A stretch of 64,000 nucleotides of DNA from RGIG4140 sp045632845 (GCA_045632845.1 JAZQXL010000014.1:140164-204163), one strand, 5' to 3'. Shown: positions 51,462 to 60,354, counted from the first letter of the stretch. Numbers and translations: made by a program. The notes: generated from the sequence alone by a model not told the origin.

Positions 51462-53333
51462 ATGCATAATATTCCTATTCGTCATAAAAATTTAAGCATT
51501 CAAGAAATGTTCGATTTGATTTGCTATAACTTAGCACAATATAATCACGTTTACAAGGCTGACTATATGCCATTTGACAACATTTCTTCCATGACTGAAT
51601 ATGTTGATTTTTATACCACAGAACTTCAAAAACAAGCAACTGAAGTTTGCGAATATATGTCCAAAATCACCGCAATGATGAATGCAGCTTCCACACAAAC
51701 TCAAAGAAAATTAATGGAAGCAAGAATGGGGGAACTCAGAACTGTTTTGACATACAATCCATTAAAAGTTTCTCAAAACAAAGGGTATGCCAAACAATTG
51801 GTGAAAGAAACACTCCCACTTAGATTGTTTAAAGTGATTTATACCCCACAATATAAATCTGCAAACGCTTGGGATTCTATGGGGCAATTCAACTTATTTG
51901 GGTCAAGCAATATTTCTTCAAAAGAAGTAAAAGACAAATTCACCCCTTATTTCACAATGCCAAAATCTTTTGGCCCTATTTTTGATAACAACAGACTTGG
52001 CGAAAAAGCATCACAAGAATCTATTGGGTTATTTTTATCAAAACAAAACCCACCCAAAGCTGTTCAACCACAAATTTGGGTGAATGATGAAATTGTCATT
52101 CAAGCCAACTTTAAAACAAAACAAAGTTTAGACTCTTACATTGATGATCATCCTCAGTTGATGGAAGAAATCTTTTTCAACATTGCTTATGCTCAAGATA
52201 TTTATAAAAAAATGGGAGAAAAAAAGTCCCAATCGTTCATTGATGAGCAAATGGATAAAGAACGACTTGAATTTCTCAAACGAGAAAATGAAAAACTCTT
52301 GGAACAATACCTTCTTTTAACCATTGAGTTATTTTATAAGCTTGTCTATCAAGTAAAAGAAAAACACTTTCTCAATACAACAAGCCACATTTTTAACAAC
52401 ATTAACAAAGTGCCAACCATTAAACGCGCATTTACCGATGAAGAGATAGAAAAGATGAAAAACTATCTTGATATCAGAAATGCCATTGCCCATCCAACAA
52501 TGTATAACTTGAGACCCCTCACCTTAGATGATGTAAAAGATTTTGTCCCAACAATGATCAAATATTTGGCAAATTTGTTGCATATGGATGAAAAATCTGT
52601 TTCAGCAAAAATCAAGGCTCACAAAAACAAAGAAATTGGCAGTGTTCGATTTTTAATTTTAATGGCTGATTCAGCAAAAACACTTCGCAGAATTTGTATT
52701 GAACAATCTGGATTACCACACGACACACCAGATCCTTTTGTCAAACTTGGTTTTATCACCAAAGAACAAAATGATGTTATCACAGAAGGAATTTTATTAA
52801 GAAATGATTTGTGCCATTTTAAAATTGATCAAAATATGGCAAGCCACGCAAACTCTCTTAAAGAAGAATTGGCTGATGCAATCACAACCATTGCCAATGA
52901 AGTTGAGCTAAAATTCAACGTCACATTGCAAGATTATTTTTTTGATACCCCCAAAAACAAACCGACACCCATTGCAAATCTCAACCGCAACTTTCCTGGC
53001 GTTTTCATCCATTTTGATGAAGATCAAAAAATCATTAACTCTGTTTTTGAAAAAGGCACAAAACAATCAGATTCAACCAAAGAAGTGTTGTTGAATTTAT
53101 ACTGCCTTGCTTGTACCGTTAACGCCGTTATGTTTGAAAATGAACCTCTTTACAACAACCCTTATTATGAAAGAGATGATCTGATTCCTTTTGTCAGAGA
53201 AGTTAACACACTGTTTAGAACAAAATCAAAAGCTATCCCGAACAACAGATCTTTTATTTTTCAAACCATTGTTGACAAATATAAACGAGATAAATTATTG
53301 CCAAAGCCAAAAGAAACAAGACAAAGAGGATAA
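51462..53333 (+). CDS. Double-HEPN-motif protein (paralog 1)
   Basis: 623 residues. Two R-N-x3-H motifs typical of HEPN ribonucleases lie in helical context: LDIRNAIAHPTMYNLRPL (R339-N340-H344) and LLRNDLCHFKIDQN (R447-N448-H452). N-terminal half: LSIQEMFDLICYNLAQYN and a beta-containing segment QIWVNDEIVIQANFKTKQSL, both shared with the next gene. Before the first motif, a long helical run (FIDEQMDKERLEFLKRENEK) leads in. HEPN domains use R and H for metal-independent RNA cleavage when dimerised, or act as nucleotide-transfer targets. No antitoxin or MNT partner is adjacent. Role in defence, RNA processing or as an effector is inference; the motifs are seen directly. Confidence 0.75.
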   Translation: MHNIPIRHKNLSIQEMFDLICYNLAQYNHVYKADYMPFDNISSMTEYVDFYTTELQKQATEVCEYMSKITAMMNAASTQTQRKLMEARMGELRTVLTYNPLKVSQNKGYAKQLVKETLPLRLFKVIYTPQYKSANAWDSMGQFNLFGSSNISSKEVKDKFTPYFTMPKSFGPIFDNNRLGEKASQESIGLFLSKQNPPKAVQPQIWVNDEIVIQANFKTKQSLDSYIDDHPQLMEEIFFNIAYAQDIYKKMGEKKSQSFIDEQMDKERLEFLKRENEKLLEQYLLLTIELFYKLVYQVKEKHFLNTTSHIFNNINKVPTIKRAFTDEEIEKMKNYLDIRNAIAHPTMYNLRPLTLDDVKDFVPTMIKYLANLLHMDEKSVSAKIKAHKNKEIGSVRFLILMADSAKTLRRICIEQSGLPHDTPDPFVKLGFITKEQNDVITEGILLRNDLCHFKIDQNMASHANSLKEELADAITTIANEVELKFNVTLQDYFFDTPKNKPTPIANLNRNFPGVFIHFDEDQKIINSVFEKGTKQSDSTKEVLLNLYCLACTVNAVMFENEPLYNNPYYERDDLIPFVREVNTLFRTKSKAIPNNRSFIFQTIVDKYKRDKLLPKPKETRQRG

Positions 53334-53339
53334 TCAAAA

Positions 53340-55193
53340 ATGTCAATAGATTACAACAAAAACTTAACCACACAAGACATGCTTGATGTCATTTGCTATA
53401 ATTTGGCTCAATTTTCTTTTTTAAATGACAGATATGCTCCTGCTCTTTCCATTACGGATTATGATGTATTTTTAAATTTAATAACCTCTCATATCCAACA
53501 AAATGCACAAGAGCGGGTTGAAAAAATCAAAAAATTAACATCCCTTAAAAACAAATATAAACACAAAGAAAAACTTTATTCTTCAATGATTGCACACGAG
53601 CATGATGTGCCTTATGATATTTATAAGGTTGCAAGCAACAAAAGCTATGCCAAACATATTACAAAATCTGTCACAATGCTAGGTGATTTTGAAGTTGTTG
53701 TAGCTGATCAAAAAAAACAAGCCAGATTTTTTGATTCCGTAGGAAAAACAAATTTATTAGGCCCTGATAATGATATTTTTAAAACTCATTTAACCCATTA
53801 TCAAGAAATTCACTCCATTGGCCCTCTTCAAAATACACACACCCCCAAAGCACTTGCTAATCAAAATAGTGTTGAGGGACTGATCTGTATGATTATTCCG
53901 CCCAAATCAGTACACCACCAAATCTGGATTAATGATCACTTAATGATTAAAGCCAACTTTTCAACCAACAAGAGTTTAAGCAAATACCTCAATGAAAATC
54001 CGCACAAAATCAAAGAATTACTACATATGATTGCTTATGCGGAAGAAATTGACACCAAAGCTGGTGGCAAACCATCTCAACAATTTGTTGATGAAGAAAT
54101 GAAAAAATACCGCATTGAATTCACCAAGCAAGAAGCTGAAAAACACCTTGAACAATACAGTCTTTTAGCTTCTGAATTATTCGCTCAATTAATCAAAAAA
54201 TTCAAAAAAACAATCCCTGGTGTTTCCTTAGCCAAAACTTTCAATGATCTAGATAAAATTCCAGGGAAAAAGCGCGAATTTACCCAAAGTGAAATTGACA
54301 CGATGAAAATCTATCAAAATATTCGTGACAGTTTGGCTCACCCAACAAAATACAATTTAAGACCTTTGGGCAACAGCTCTCAATCAAACCTACAACAAAA
54401 CTTTTTATCCAATTTTGTTGAGGATATGACTGAGTACTTATCAGTTCTTTTTAACAAAGATAAAAGTGAAATCAAAAATAAAATCAATGCAAATAAGCAC
54501 GAAGAAATTTTTGACGTACGTCCTTTAATTTCACTGATGGATACAAGAAAAGCCTTTCGCAATATTTGTGTCAAACGTGAAAATATGCCCGATGGCGAGG
54601 AAGGCGTTTTCAAAAAACTTGATATCATCACTGAAGACGAAGATGATATTTTAAAAGCAGCTCTTGATTGTAGAAATGAACTCTGCCATGGCAAAATTGA
54701 CTGGAATCTTGCAAAAAAAGCTGAAGACATAGCCATGCAATCTGCCCCTATTATTGATAAAATCGCCACCGCTATTAACAAAAAATATGGAACCTCTATT
54801 CAAGAAAGTTTTAACAAGTCATATAAACCCAAATCGGTGAGTGTTAAAAATTTAAAATCTAAATATCCATTTTTGACCAATTCGTTTGAAACAGATCCAA
54901 ACAAAAAAATGTTTGAAGATGCTTTCAAACAAAAACAGGCGCAATCAAAAACCCCTTTGGATAAAAAATTGTTGCTTGAATTATACACATTTGCCATGAC
55001 GCTTCATACAGATTTGATCGTACACAAAAATATTCAAAAAACAAGCTTTGTGCAAGAAGAAGTTAACCCTTTCATAAATGAAATCGGCTATGAAATTCAA
55101 ACCAAAGAAAAAGGAACACCTTTTAAACATCTGGTTGCAAAAGGAGTCATTAATGCTTGGTTAAATGGGCACAAAATTCCAGAGCGAAATTAA
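53340..55193 (+). CDS. Double-HEPN-motif protein (paralog 2)
   Basis: 617 residues, starting 6 bases after paralog 1 and clearly homologous along its whole length (LTTQDMLDVICYNLAQFS, QIWINDHLMIKANFSTNKSL, IAYAEEIDTKAGGKPSQQFV). Both motifs are kept: IYQNIRDSLAHPTKYNLRPL (R329-D330-H334) and LDCRNELCHGKIDWN (R445-N446-H450). Conservation of both R-x4-H sites despite wide divergence elsewhere implies they matter. The tandem pair may form a heterodimer, as many HEPN enzymes need two domains. No family name recognised. Confidence 0.75.
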   Translation: MSIDYNKNLTTQDMLDVICYNLAQFSFLNDRYAPALSITDYDVFLNLITSHIQQNAQERVEKIKKLTSLKNKYKHKEKLYSSMIAHEHDVPYDIYKVASNKSYAKHITKSVTMLGDFEVVVADQKKQARFFDSVGKTNLLGPDNDIFKTHLTHYQEIHSIGPLQNTHTPKALANQNSVEGLICMIIPPKSVHHQIWINDHLMIKANFSTNKSLSKYLNENPHKIKELLHMIAYAEEIDTKAGGKPSQQFVDEEMKKYRIEFTKQEAEKHLEQYSLLASELFAQLIKKFKKTIPGVSLAKTFNDLDKIPGKKREFTQSEIDTMKIYQNIRDSLAHPTKYNLRPLGNSSQSNLQQNFLSNFVEDMTEYLSVLFNKDKSEIKNKINANKHEEIFDVRPLISLMDTRKAFRNICVKRENMPDGEEGVFKKLDIITEDEDDILKAALDCRNELCHGKIDWNLAKKAEDIAMQSAPIIDKIATAINKKYGTSIQESFNKSYKPKSVSVKNLKSKYPFLTNSFETDPNKKMFEDAFKQKQAQSKTPLDKKLLLELYTFAMTLHTDLIVHKNIQKTSFVQEEVNPFINEIGYEIQTKEKGTPFKHLVAKGVINAWLNGHKIPERN

Positions 55194-55234
55194 AAAAAAC
55201 ACCCCAAACCAAAATTATCATTCATTAGAAATAT

Positions 55235-55260
55235 TATTGATTTTCACTTTAAAATCAATA
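55235..55260. promoter_or_regulatory. Perfect 10-bp hairpin after the HEPN pair
   Basis: TATTGATTTT, loop CACTTT, AAAATCAATA; no T-run follows, so terminator function is uncertain. It could be an operator or processing signal. Confidence 0.45.
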
Positions 55261-55292
55261 AAACATTTAAAATAAAAAAATAGGAAAAATAA

Positions 55293-55460
55293 GGGACGAT
55301 TAATATCCCAACCGCTTGTAAGTTAAGAGCTTTCATTTAAAGGGCGAGCTAGCACCACAATCGCCAAACTCAAGTACCCTCCGTTTCACTTTGTACTCCG
55401 TAGATTATAGAACTAGTTCATCCCTTTAAACTGACTCTTAACGTGAGCCTCATATCGAGG
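55293..55460 (+). ncRNA. Candidate structured non-coding RNA
   Basis: In the 528-base gene-free gap, nested complementary segments form a long rod: GTTAAGAG (55322-55329) with CTCTTAAC (55435-55442), TTTAAAGGG (55336-55344) with CCCTTTAAA (55422-55430), GAGCTAG (55346-55352) with CTAGTTC (55413-55419, one G-U), and AGTAC with GTACT near the tip. A short hairpin GGGA/TCCC (55293-55309) and CCTC/GAGG (55448-55460) flank it. The large internal bubble recalls 6S RNA but I cannot confirm that. Strand is uncertain; a mobile inverted-repeat element is the alternative. Confidence 0.5.
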
Positions 55461-55645
55461 TTAAATGAACGCTTATGCGCTTTGATCAAATTAAAGTTTA
55501 TTACAAAAAAATCAAACACTTATTTTAAGAAATTTGTGTACACACACAAAAAAAACGAACGTTTAATTTTTCACTTTTTTGGGATGTTTTGTACGCTATC
55601 CAAAATGAAAGTTAACCAACTAATTTTTCTTTTGTTTTTGAAAAA

Positions 55646-55704
55646 TTGATTGCACTTAAAAACGTTTAATGATATCAAGTAAATTAAACGTTCGTTTAAT
55701 TTAC
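55646..55704 (+). promoter_or_regulatory. Promoter and palindromic element of the second pseudopilin gene
   Basis: TTGATT (55646-55651), a 16-base spacer and AATGAT (55668-55673), then a perfect 12-bp inverted repeat GTAAATTAAACG / CGTTTAATTTAC (55679-55704). A half-copy of the palindrome (AAACGAACGTTTAATTT) occurs near 55555. Matches the element before the first pseudopilin gene. Confidence 0.75.
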
Positions 55705-55721
55705 ACAAAAGGAGTTAAAAA

Positions 55722-56201
55722 ATGAAATTCAAAAAATCACAATCTGGTCGTTCCATGGTGGAAATGCTTGGTGTTCTTGCCATCATCGGCGTGCTTTCTG
55801 TCGGTGGTATTGCAGGTTATTCCCTCTCAATGCGCAGACACAGGGCAAATCAGATTGTAGACTATATTGCAAAATATGCAGTTGAAGTATATGGCCTTTG
55901 TCATCAAGCAATTATGGATGATTCTAATTCTTATGTTACTGACGTAACAGATTGTTACCCTAGTTATTATACTGGAATACCTTCCTTCTATGAAGACGAG
56001 GATATTTATCCAAACATTGGACCACTTCCAGCACCAATCTACTTGTTTGGTTTAGATAGAATCGAATCAGACAGCACTGGGACAGACACTGTTGTCATTT
56101 ATGCAAATTTTGAGGATAAAAAACTCTGCCAAACAGTTGGAGCCATCACAGGATCCACTTGTAACAATAATAGAATTGAGGTTAAAATCAAACAAAACTA
56201 A
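55722..56201 (+). CDS. Type IV pseudopilin-like protein (copy 2)
   Basis: 159 residues with AAAAGGAG before the ATG. Class III signal peptide and helix as in copy 1 (QSG then RSMVEMLGVLAIIGVLSVGG), Glu at mature position 5. The soluble domain is Tyr/Asp/Pro-rich (TDCYPSYYTGIPSFYEDEDI) and ends with KKLCQTVGAITGSTC and VKIKQN, parallel to copy 1. The two domains differ in sequence and length while the helix is kept, so they probably occupy different places in one filament or are alternative minor pilins. Terminator follows. Confidence 0.85.
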   Translation: MKFKKSQSGRSMVEMLGVLAIIGVLSVGGIAGYSLSMRRHRANQIVDYIAKYAVEVYGLCHQAIMDDSNSYVTDVTDCYPSYYTGIPSFYEDEDIYPNIGPLPAPIYLFGLDRIESDSTGTDTVVIYANFEDKKLCQTVGAITGSTCNNNRIEVKIKQN

Positions 56202-56213
56202 AAACACAGATAT

Positions 56214-56243
56214 AAAAAAACGCTGGTAAGCCAGCGTTTTTTT
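56214..56243. terminator. Terminator between the second pseudopilin and the coiled-coil gene
   Basis: CGCTGG, loop TAAG, CCAGCG with A-run before and T-run after; works on both strands. Confidence 0.92.
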
Positions 56244-56259
56244 GTTATCCAATCTGATT

Positions 56260-57462
56260 TTAAGCTTTTGCCAAATCATCCATTTTTACTTGAGCTAATT
56301 GTGGATTATCTTGTGCATCAACAGGTGTTCCCAATTGCAATGGTGCAACAGTAGCTGTATCCTTTTCATCAGGGGAATATGTTGTTGAACTTGCCAACAC
56401 CTTGTTAACCCCAGCATTTGAAGAATCCATTTTGGCAACAGACTTATTCTTATCATTTTTTGTTTGCGATACCTCAGCATCCTTATAAATCACCTGTTTC
56501 AAACGCATAAATTGAGCATAAGGTTGTTGAAAGGCTTCTGCAATTTGAGGAATATTTGCTTGTTCAATTTTTTTAACATTTGCTGGACTTAAAACACCCA
56601 ACTCAACAGCTTTTAACAAGCGTTGACGAGCTGCGATAAATTCTTCAATAACAACATCCCCTTTGGCTCGATATAAATCAAGTTGTTGATTCAATGCTTT
56701 AAATTTCTTATTCAATTCGGTAATTTCAGCATCAATTGCTTTTTTTCTGGCAGCAGATGCTTTCTTTTTTTCAGCCTCCAACTTTTCAAATTGTTCAATC
56801 ATCGCATTACGTTTATCTTGTACTAACTTAATGCTATCATACATTCCTTTTGTGCAAGCTTGTAATCTTTGACCCGCCGATTTTAACAACTCTAAATTAT
56901 AAGTTGTAAAATCCATTTTTTTACCATTGATGGTATGCAAAGCATTAAAGTCATACCCTTTCTTTTTCATCAATTCGATATCGCTTGGGTAATAAATATA
57001 GTTATGACGAATCACACTAAACATATCAAATTTTTTGCCGTTTTTATCTGCTTTTGTATACTTTTGAGCTTCTGCCTGCATTTTTTCAACAATATGAGAA
57101 CATCCTAGTTTCATCATATTATTGACAAACAAACACTCAAGGGTAAATTCTTCTTGCCTAATTGCTTTTTGTGCTGCGGTGTCTTTTTTGCGAACAGCCT
57201 CAACATATTTTTTGGCATTACTATCAAAACGATCATCAAAATCAAGCGCTAATTTCGCAGCAGCACTCGCCCTGTTTGTTGGCAATTTTTGAACTTCAGC
57301 AACCAATACATCCAACACTTCTGGATGTCCAAGACCTGTTAATGAAAAGTCTGTTATCATTTTTCTATCTGCTGCATTTATTGTTTGTTTTTTTGATGTT
57401 GCAGCTTTTGAAGTACTTGTTTTTTTGGAAGAACTTTTTGTTGTAGATGTTTTTTTAGCCAT
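56260..57462 (-). CDS. Lys/Ala-rich protein with basic N-terminal tail and coiled coil
   Basis: 400 residues with AAAGGGGAC before the ATG. The first 28 residues are Lys/Ser/Thr-rich (MAKKTSTTKSSSKKTSTSKA), like histone-H1-type or nucleic-acid-binding tails. A helical region follows, with a possible degenerate ankyrin (IELMKKKGYDFNALHTINGK) and a strong coiled coil (AMIEQFEKLEAEKKKASAAR, AIDAEITELNKKFKALNQQL). The C-terminus is disordered. No signal peptide. May bind DNA/RNA or be an effector; unknown. Confidence 0.65.
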   Translation of the reverse strand: MAKKTSTTKSSSKKTSTSKAATSKKQTINAADRKMITDFSLTGLGHPEVLDVLVAEVQKLPTNRASAAAKLALDFDDRFDSNAKKYVEAVRKKDTAAQKAIRQEEFTLECLFVNNMMKLGCSHIVEKMQAEAQKYTKADKNGKKFDMFSVIRHNYIYYPSDIELMKKKGYDFNALHTINGKKMDFTTYNLELLKSAGQRLQACTKGMYDSIKLVQDKRNAMIEQFEKLEAEKKKASAARKKAIDAEITELNKKFKALNQQLDLYRAKGDVVIEEFIAARQRLLKAVELGVLSPANVKKIEQANIPQIAEAFQQPYAQFMRLKQVIYKDAEVSQTKNDKNKSVAKMDSSNAGVNKVLASSTTYSPDEKDTATVAPLQLGTPVDAQDNPQLAQVKMDDLAKA

Positions 57463-57549
57463 GCCTAGGTCCCCTTTAAATAAATTCTCTCTTTGTCTTT
57501 TCTATCACAGCAAAAAAGACCTGTCAACTCGTTTTTTTCAAATATATCA

Positions 57550-57579
57550 TTGACAAACCCACCTTTTTTGTGATATATT
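57550..57579 (+). promoter_or_regulatory. Promoter of the pseudokinase-like gene
   Basis: TTGACA (57550-57555), an 18-base spacer and TATATT (57574-57579). It overlaps the upstream in-frame start at 57570, favouring the ATG at 57609. Confidence 0.75.
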
Positions 57580-57608
57580 ATAAAAAAATATTGACAGACG
57601 GAGCTTTT

Positions 57609-58592
57609 ATGGATTATATTAAGCAACCAGGGATGAAAAACCCTCTTTCTGAAGAAGAAATTAAATATTACAAAAGCAAATTGGAAGATCGATACACCAT
57701 TGGTGAACAAATTGGTGTTTCTAGTGAAAAAACATCAACCTATCTCATACACCATAAATCTGGTGTTCCTTTTGTTTTAAAAACACCAAATGATAAAAAA
57801 AACGCATACTGGATTGACAATCAAATCAGTCAAGAAAAAATTCGCAGCCATTATTTATTAGGATATGAAGGAAATGTTGTTTTGCCAGATATGGTTGAAC
57901 TAGGCAGATATTACACTGTTGAACCTTATTGTGGAGAACCTCTTTTAGCAAAAACATATGATTATGTTCTTTCAAATGAGGTAAAAGAAAAAATTGCTCA
58001 TGATTTAGGTACATTTTTGAACTTTTTGCACCAACAAAAACCTCAAAATAAAATTGGCACTCTTGAAATTTGCTCCCCAAACAGTTCCTATTCTCTCAAT
58101 GAAATTTTCACCTATTTTAAACCCCATTTATCTTTGGAAGAAAATAAAGAGTGGGAAAAGAGAATTGAAACATTTATCAATCGCGACACAGCTGATGAAG
58201 TTGCCACCCTCACCCATGGAAACATTTGCTCTCAAACCGTTTTATATAATCCACAAACGCAAAATATTGCCATTATCGATTGGGAAACGTTCAGATCAAG
58301 AGCAGCCTATCGTGATTTTGTGCCAACAACTTCTTTTGATTTATCCTATCATTTGTTAGAAAAAATGACAACAGCATATAACATGGATAAAAAAGAAACT
58401 GACATCAAAATCAATTTGCAAAAATTATTTTTATTTCACATGCTCACATCTTATCAAGAAATTGGCACACGTGCTATTGAAAACGAAAATAAAAGTCAAC
58501 CACTCAATGAACCTGTACAAAATATTCTTCACCGCCATATCGCACCAATTGAACATGCAAAACAAAAACTTTTTGAAAAAACGCTTTCTTAA
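57609..58592 (+). CDS. Aminoglycoside-phosphotransferase-fold protein, probable pseudokinase
   Basis: 327 residues from the ATG at 57609 (CGGAGC upstream). The APH/choline-kinase fold is visible: Lys58 in PFVLKTP, HDLGTFLNFLHQQKP before the catalytic loop, LTHGNICSQTVLYN and IAIIDWETF. The loop normally reads H-G-D-x-x-x-x-N; here the catalytic Asp is Asn205 and the metal-binding Asn is Thr210, while Asp224 of I-D-W-E is kept. Phosphotransfer is therefore unlikely; it may bind nucleotide or a small molecule without catalysis. Single gene with its own promoter and terminator. Confidence 0.78.
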   Translation: MDYIKQPGMKNPLSEEEIKYYKSKLEDRYTIGEQIGVSSEKTSTYLIHHKSGVPFVLKTPNDKKNAYWIDNQISQEKIRSHYLLGYEGNVVLPDMVELGRYYTVEPYCGEPLLAKTYDYVLSNEVKEKIAHDLGTFLNFLHQQKPQNKIGTLEICSPNSSYSLNEIFTYFKPHLSLEENKEWEKRIETFINRDTADEVATLTHGNICSQTVLYNPQTQNIAIIDWETFRSRAAYRDFVPTTSFDLSYHLLEKMTTAYNMDKKETDIKINLQKLFLFHMLTSYQEIGTRAIENENKSQPLNEPVQNILHRHIAPIEHAKQKLFEKTLS

Positions 58593-58662
58593 CACCCCAT
58601 TTTCAAAAATTGGTGCAAAAAATCAAAAAACAACTTTATCCTTTTGTTTGAGTAAAATGATG

Positions 58663-58695
58663 ATCACAGCCTTTCGCTAAAAGGCTGTGATTTTT
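58663..58695. terminator. Terminator after the pseudokinase-like gene
   Basis: ATCACAGCCTTT, loop, AAAGGCTGTGAT then T-run: 12-bp stem. It may also end the minus-strand peptide gene. Confidence 0.92.
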
Positions 58696-58704
58696 AAATT
58701 AATT

Positions 58705-58848
58705 TTATTTTTGAAAAAGATAAAAAACATGAATTGGTTTATCAAGATAACGTGGCTCTACTTCTCTTTTTGCCTGAGCTTCAAAAACCAAATGTAAAAT
58801 ACAAAAAAACAGCAAAATCAGTACAAACAAAAAACTTTTTTTCTTCAT
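58705..58848 (-). CDS. 47-residue membrane or secreted peptide
   Basis: The ATG at 58846-58848 is preceded by AAGGTGATTGAT. The peptide is MKKKSFLFVLILLFFCILHL then VFEAQAKREVEPRYLDKPIH: a basic start, a 17-residue hydrophobic segment and an Ala-x-Ala that could be a signal-peptidase site, followed by about 22 mature residues. Small envelope peptide or membrane-tethered regulator of the divergent transporter; function unknown. Confidence 0.5.
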   Translation of the reverse strand: MKKKSFLFVLILLFFCILHLVFEAQAKREVEPRYLDKPIHVFYLFQK

Positions 58849-58962
58849 ATCAATCACCTTATAACTCTTATGCAAAAAAAATTCAAAAAAAACAGTCTTT
58901 TTTATTGCACTTTTAATTTTTATAGGACACAATAAAATCTGTACTATTGAAAGGATTTTTTT

Positions 58963-60354
58963 ATGGCATTAAGATTCTTATCTCAAAAAGAATTTGTCTT
59001 AACAATGGCAGGTGCTGCTATTGGTTTGGGCAATATTTGGCGTTTCCCTTATCTCGTTGCAAATTATGGAGGTGGGATTTTTATTACCCTTTATTTATTA
59101 ACACTCGTCGGGCTTGGGTATTTCCTTTTACTTTCTGAATTAGCCCTTGGCAAAACAAGTGGCCCAGATTCGTTTGATGCCCCTGGGAAAATTGCCAAAA
59201 GAGAAATGTCCATTTTCCCAAATTTTTGGGACCGAATTATTGGTACTCTATCCCTTTCGGCTGCTTTTTTAATGAATGTTGTTTATACAATTGTTATTGG
59301 CTGGATTTTATTTTTCTTTGTTCAAAACTTTTTGTTTTTAAGCAATACTTCAGCCATGCCAATCACCTCACAAACGTTTGATTTATTAACATCCCATTAT
59401 GAAATGCAGGTATTTTGGAGTTTTATCAGTTTGTTGATTGTTTCTTTTTTCATCTGTAATAAAACACTCCAATGGCTTATCAAATTATCGTCCTTTTTCA
59501 TCCCAGGGCTTATTTTTATATTAATCTATTTAACAATGTGGTCTTTGACTCAAAAAAACGCTTCTCTGGGTGCTTTACAACTCGTCAGCTTCAACTGGGA
59601 AGACGTTGGTATTTCACTTTCAGGAATTAATATTCATCGTATTTTTGAAACCTTGTGCGCCGTTGTTGAACAGGTTATTTATTCCCTTTCCATTGGAATG
59701 GGGGTTGCCTATATTTACGGATCTTATGTTTCAAAAAATGTCAACATCATTTCCTCTGCAAAATATGTGATTGCTTTAGACACAATTTGCTCAATATTAG
59801 CATCTCTTTTTGTTCTTTCAATCTCATCTGCATACAACATTCCAAAAGATGTTGGTGTTAACTTAACATTTGTATCCCTTCCAATTGCATTTGAACAAAT
59901 GTTTGCTGGTTCATTTTTGATGTTTTTGTTCTATGGTATTTGCTTTTTAGCCGCATTAACAACTTTTATTTCTCTATATGAACCATTGGTAAGCTATATT
60001 TCAAAAAAAATCGACCTTACACGTGGCTTTGCTTTTGCATCAGTTGCAACATTGAACTTTTCTTTTGTTATGATTGTACTTCTTTCTTGCACAGAAAAAA
60101 GCCCCGTTCGCATTATGGGAAAATCTCTTTTTGAAATAGCAACATTCTTAACAGATAGTGTTTTATTGGTATCCGTTTTAGCTCTTTGTATTTTCATAGG
60201 ATGGGCTTCTTTTGGAAGCGTTTATCAATCTTTGAAAAAACAATTTAATACAGAAATGAATCCATTTGAAACAAGATACATGCAAACAGTGTTAAAATTC
60301 ATTGCACCCGTTTTATTGCTTGTTTTAATCGTTTCATTACTAGGTCAGCATTAA
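58963..60354 (+). CDS. Sodium:neurotransmitter symporter (SNF/NSS) family transporter
   Basis: 463 residues with AAAGGA before the ATG. It opens with TMAGAAIGLGNIWRFPYLVA, the unwound TM1 signature of LeuT-fold NSS transporters, followed by NYGGGIFITLYLLTLVGLGY then LLLSELALGK. About 11-12 hydrophobic helices follow (SLSAAFLMNVVYTIVIGWIL, VEQVIYSLSIGMGVAYIYGS, FLAALTTFISLYEPLVSYIS). These proteins import amino acids or related amines with Na+ in the inner membrane. Bacterial members with 11 helices, such as MhsT or TnaT, are typical at this length. Substrate unknown. Confidence 0.95.
   Translation: MALRFLSQKEFVLTMAGAAIGLGNIWRFPYLVANYGGGIFITLYLLTLVGLGYFLLLSELALGKTSGPDSFDAPGKIAKREMSIFPNFWDRIIGTLSLSAAFLMNVVYTIVIGWILFFFVQNFLFLSNTSAMPITSQTFDLLTSHYEMQVFWSFISLLIVSFFICNKTLQWLIKLSSFFIPGLIFILIYLTMWSLTQKNASLGALQLVSFNWEDVGISLSGINIHRIFETLCAVVEQVIYSLSIGMGVAYIYGSYVSKNVNIISSAKYVIALDTICSILASLFVLSISSAYNIPKDVGVNLTFVSLPIAFEQMFAGSFLMFLFYGICFLAALTTFISLYEPLVSYISKKIDLTRGFAFASVATLNFSFVMIVLLSCTEKSPVRIMGKSLFEIATFLTDSVLLVSVLALCIFIGWASFGSVYQSLKKQFNTEMNPFETRYMQTVLKFIAPVLLLVLIVSLLGQH

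Noticed and set aside
51462..55193. Cas13-type CRISPR effector
   Set aside because: Two HEPN motifs only about 110 residues apart in 620-residue proteins, and no CRISPR array nearby; Cas13 is larger with widely separated HEPN domains.
55293..55460. tmRNA
   Set aside because: No tag-peptide coding segment and no tRNA-Ala-like ends (CCA, TPsiC) could be found in either orientation.
55443..55649. Open frame of 68 codons in the gap before the second pseudopilin gene
   Set aside because: GTG start without a ribosome binding site, low-complexity Lys/Phe-rich text, and it overlaps the promoter-like half palindrome.
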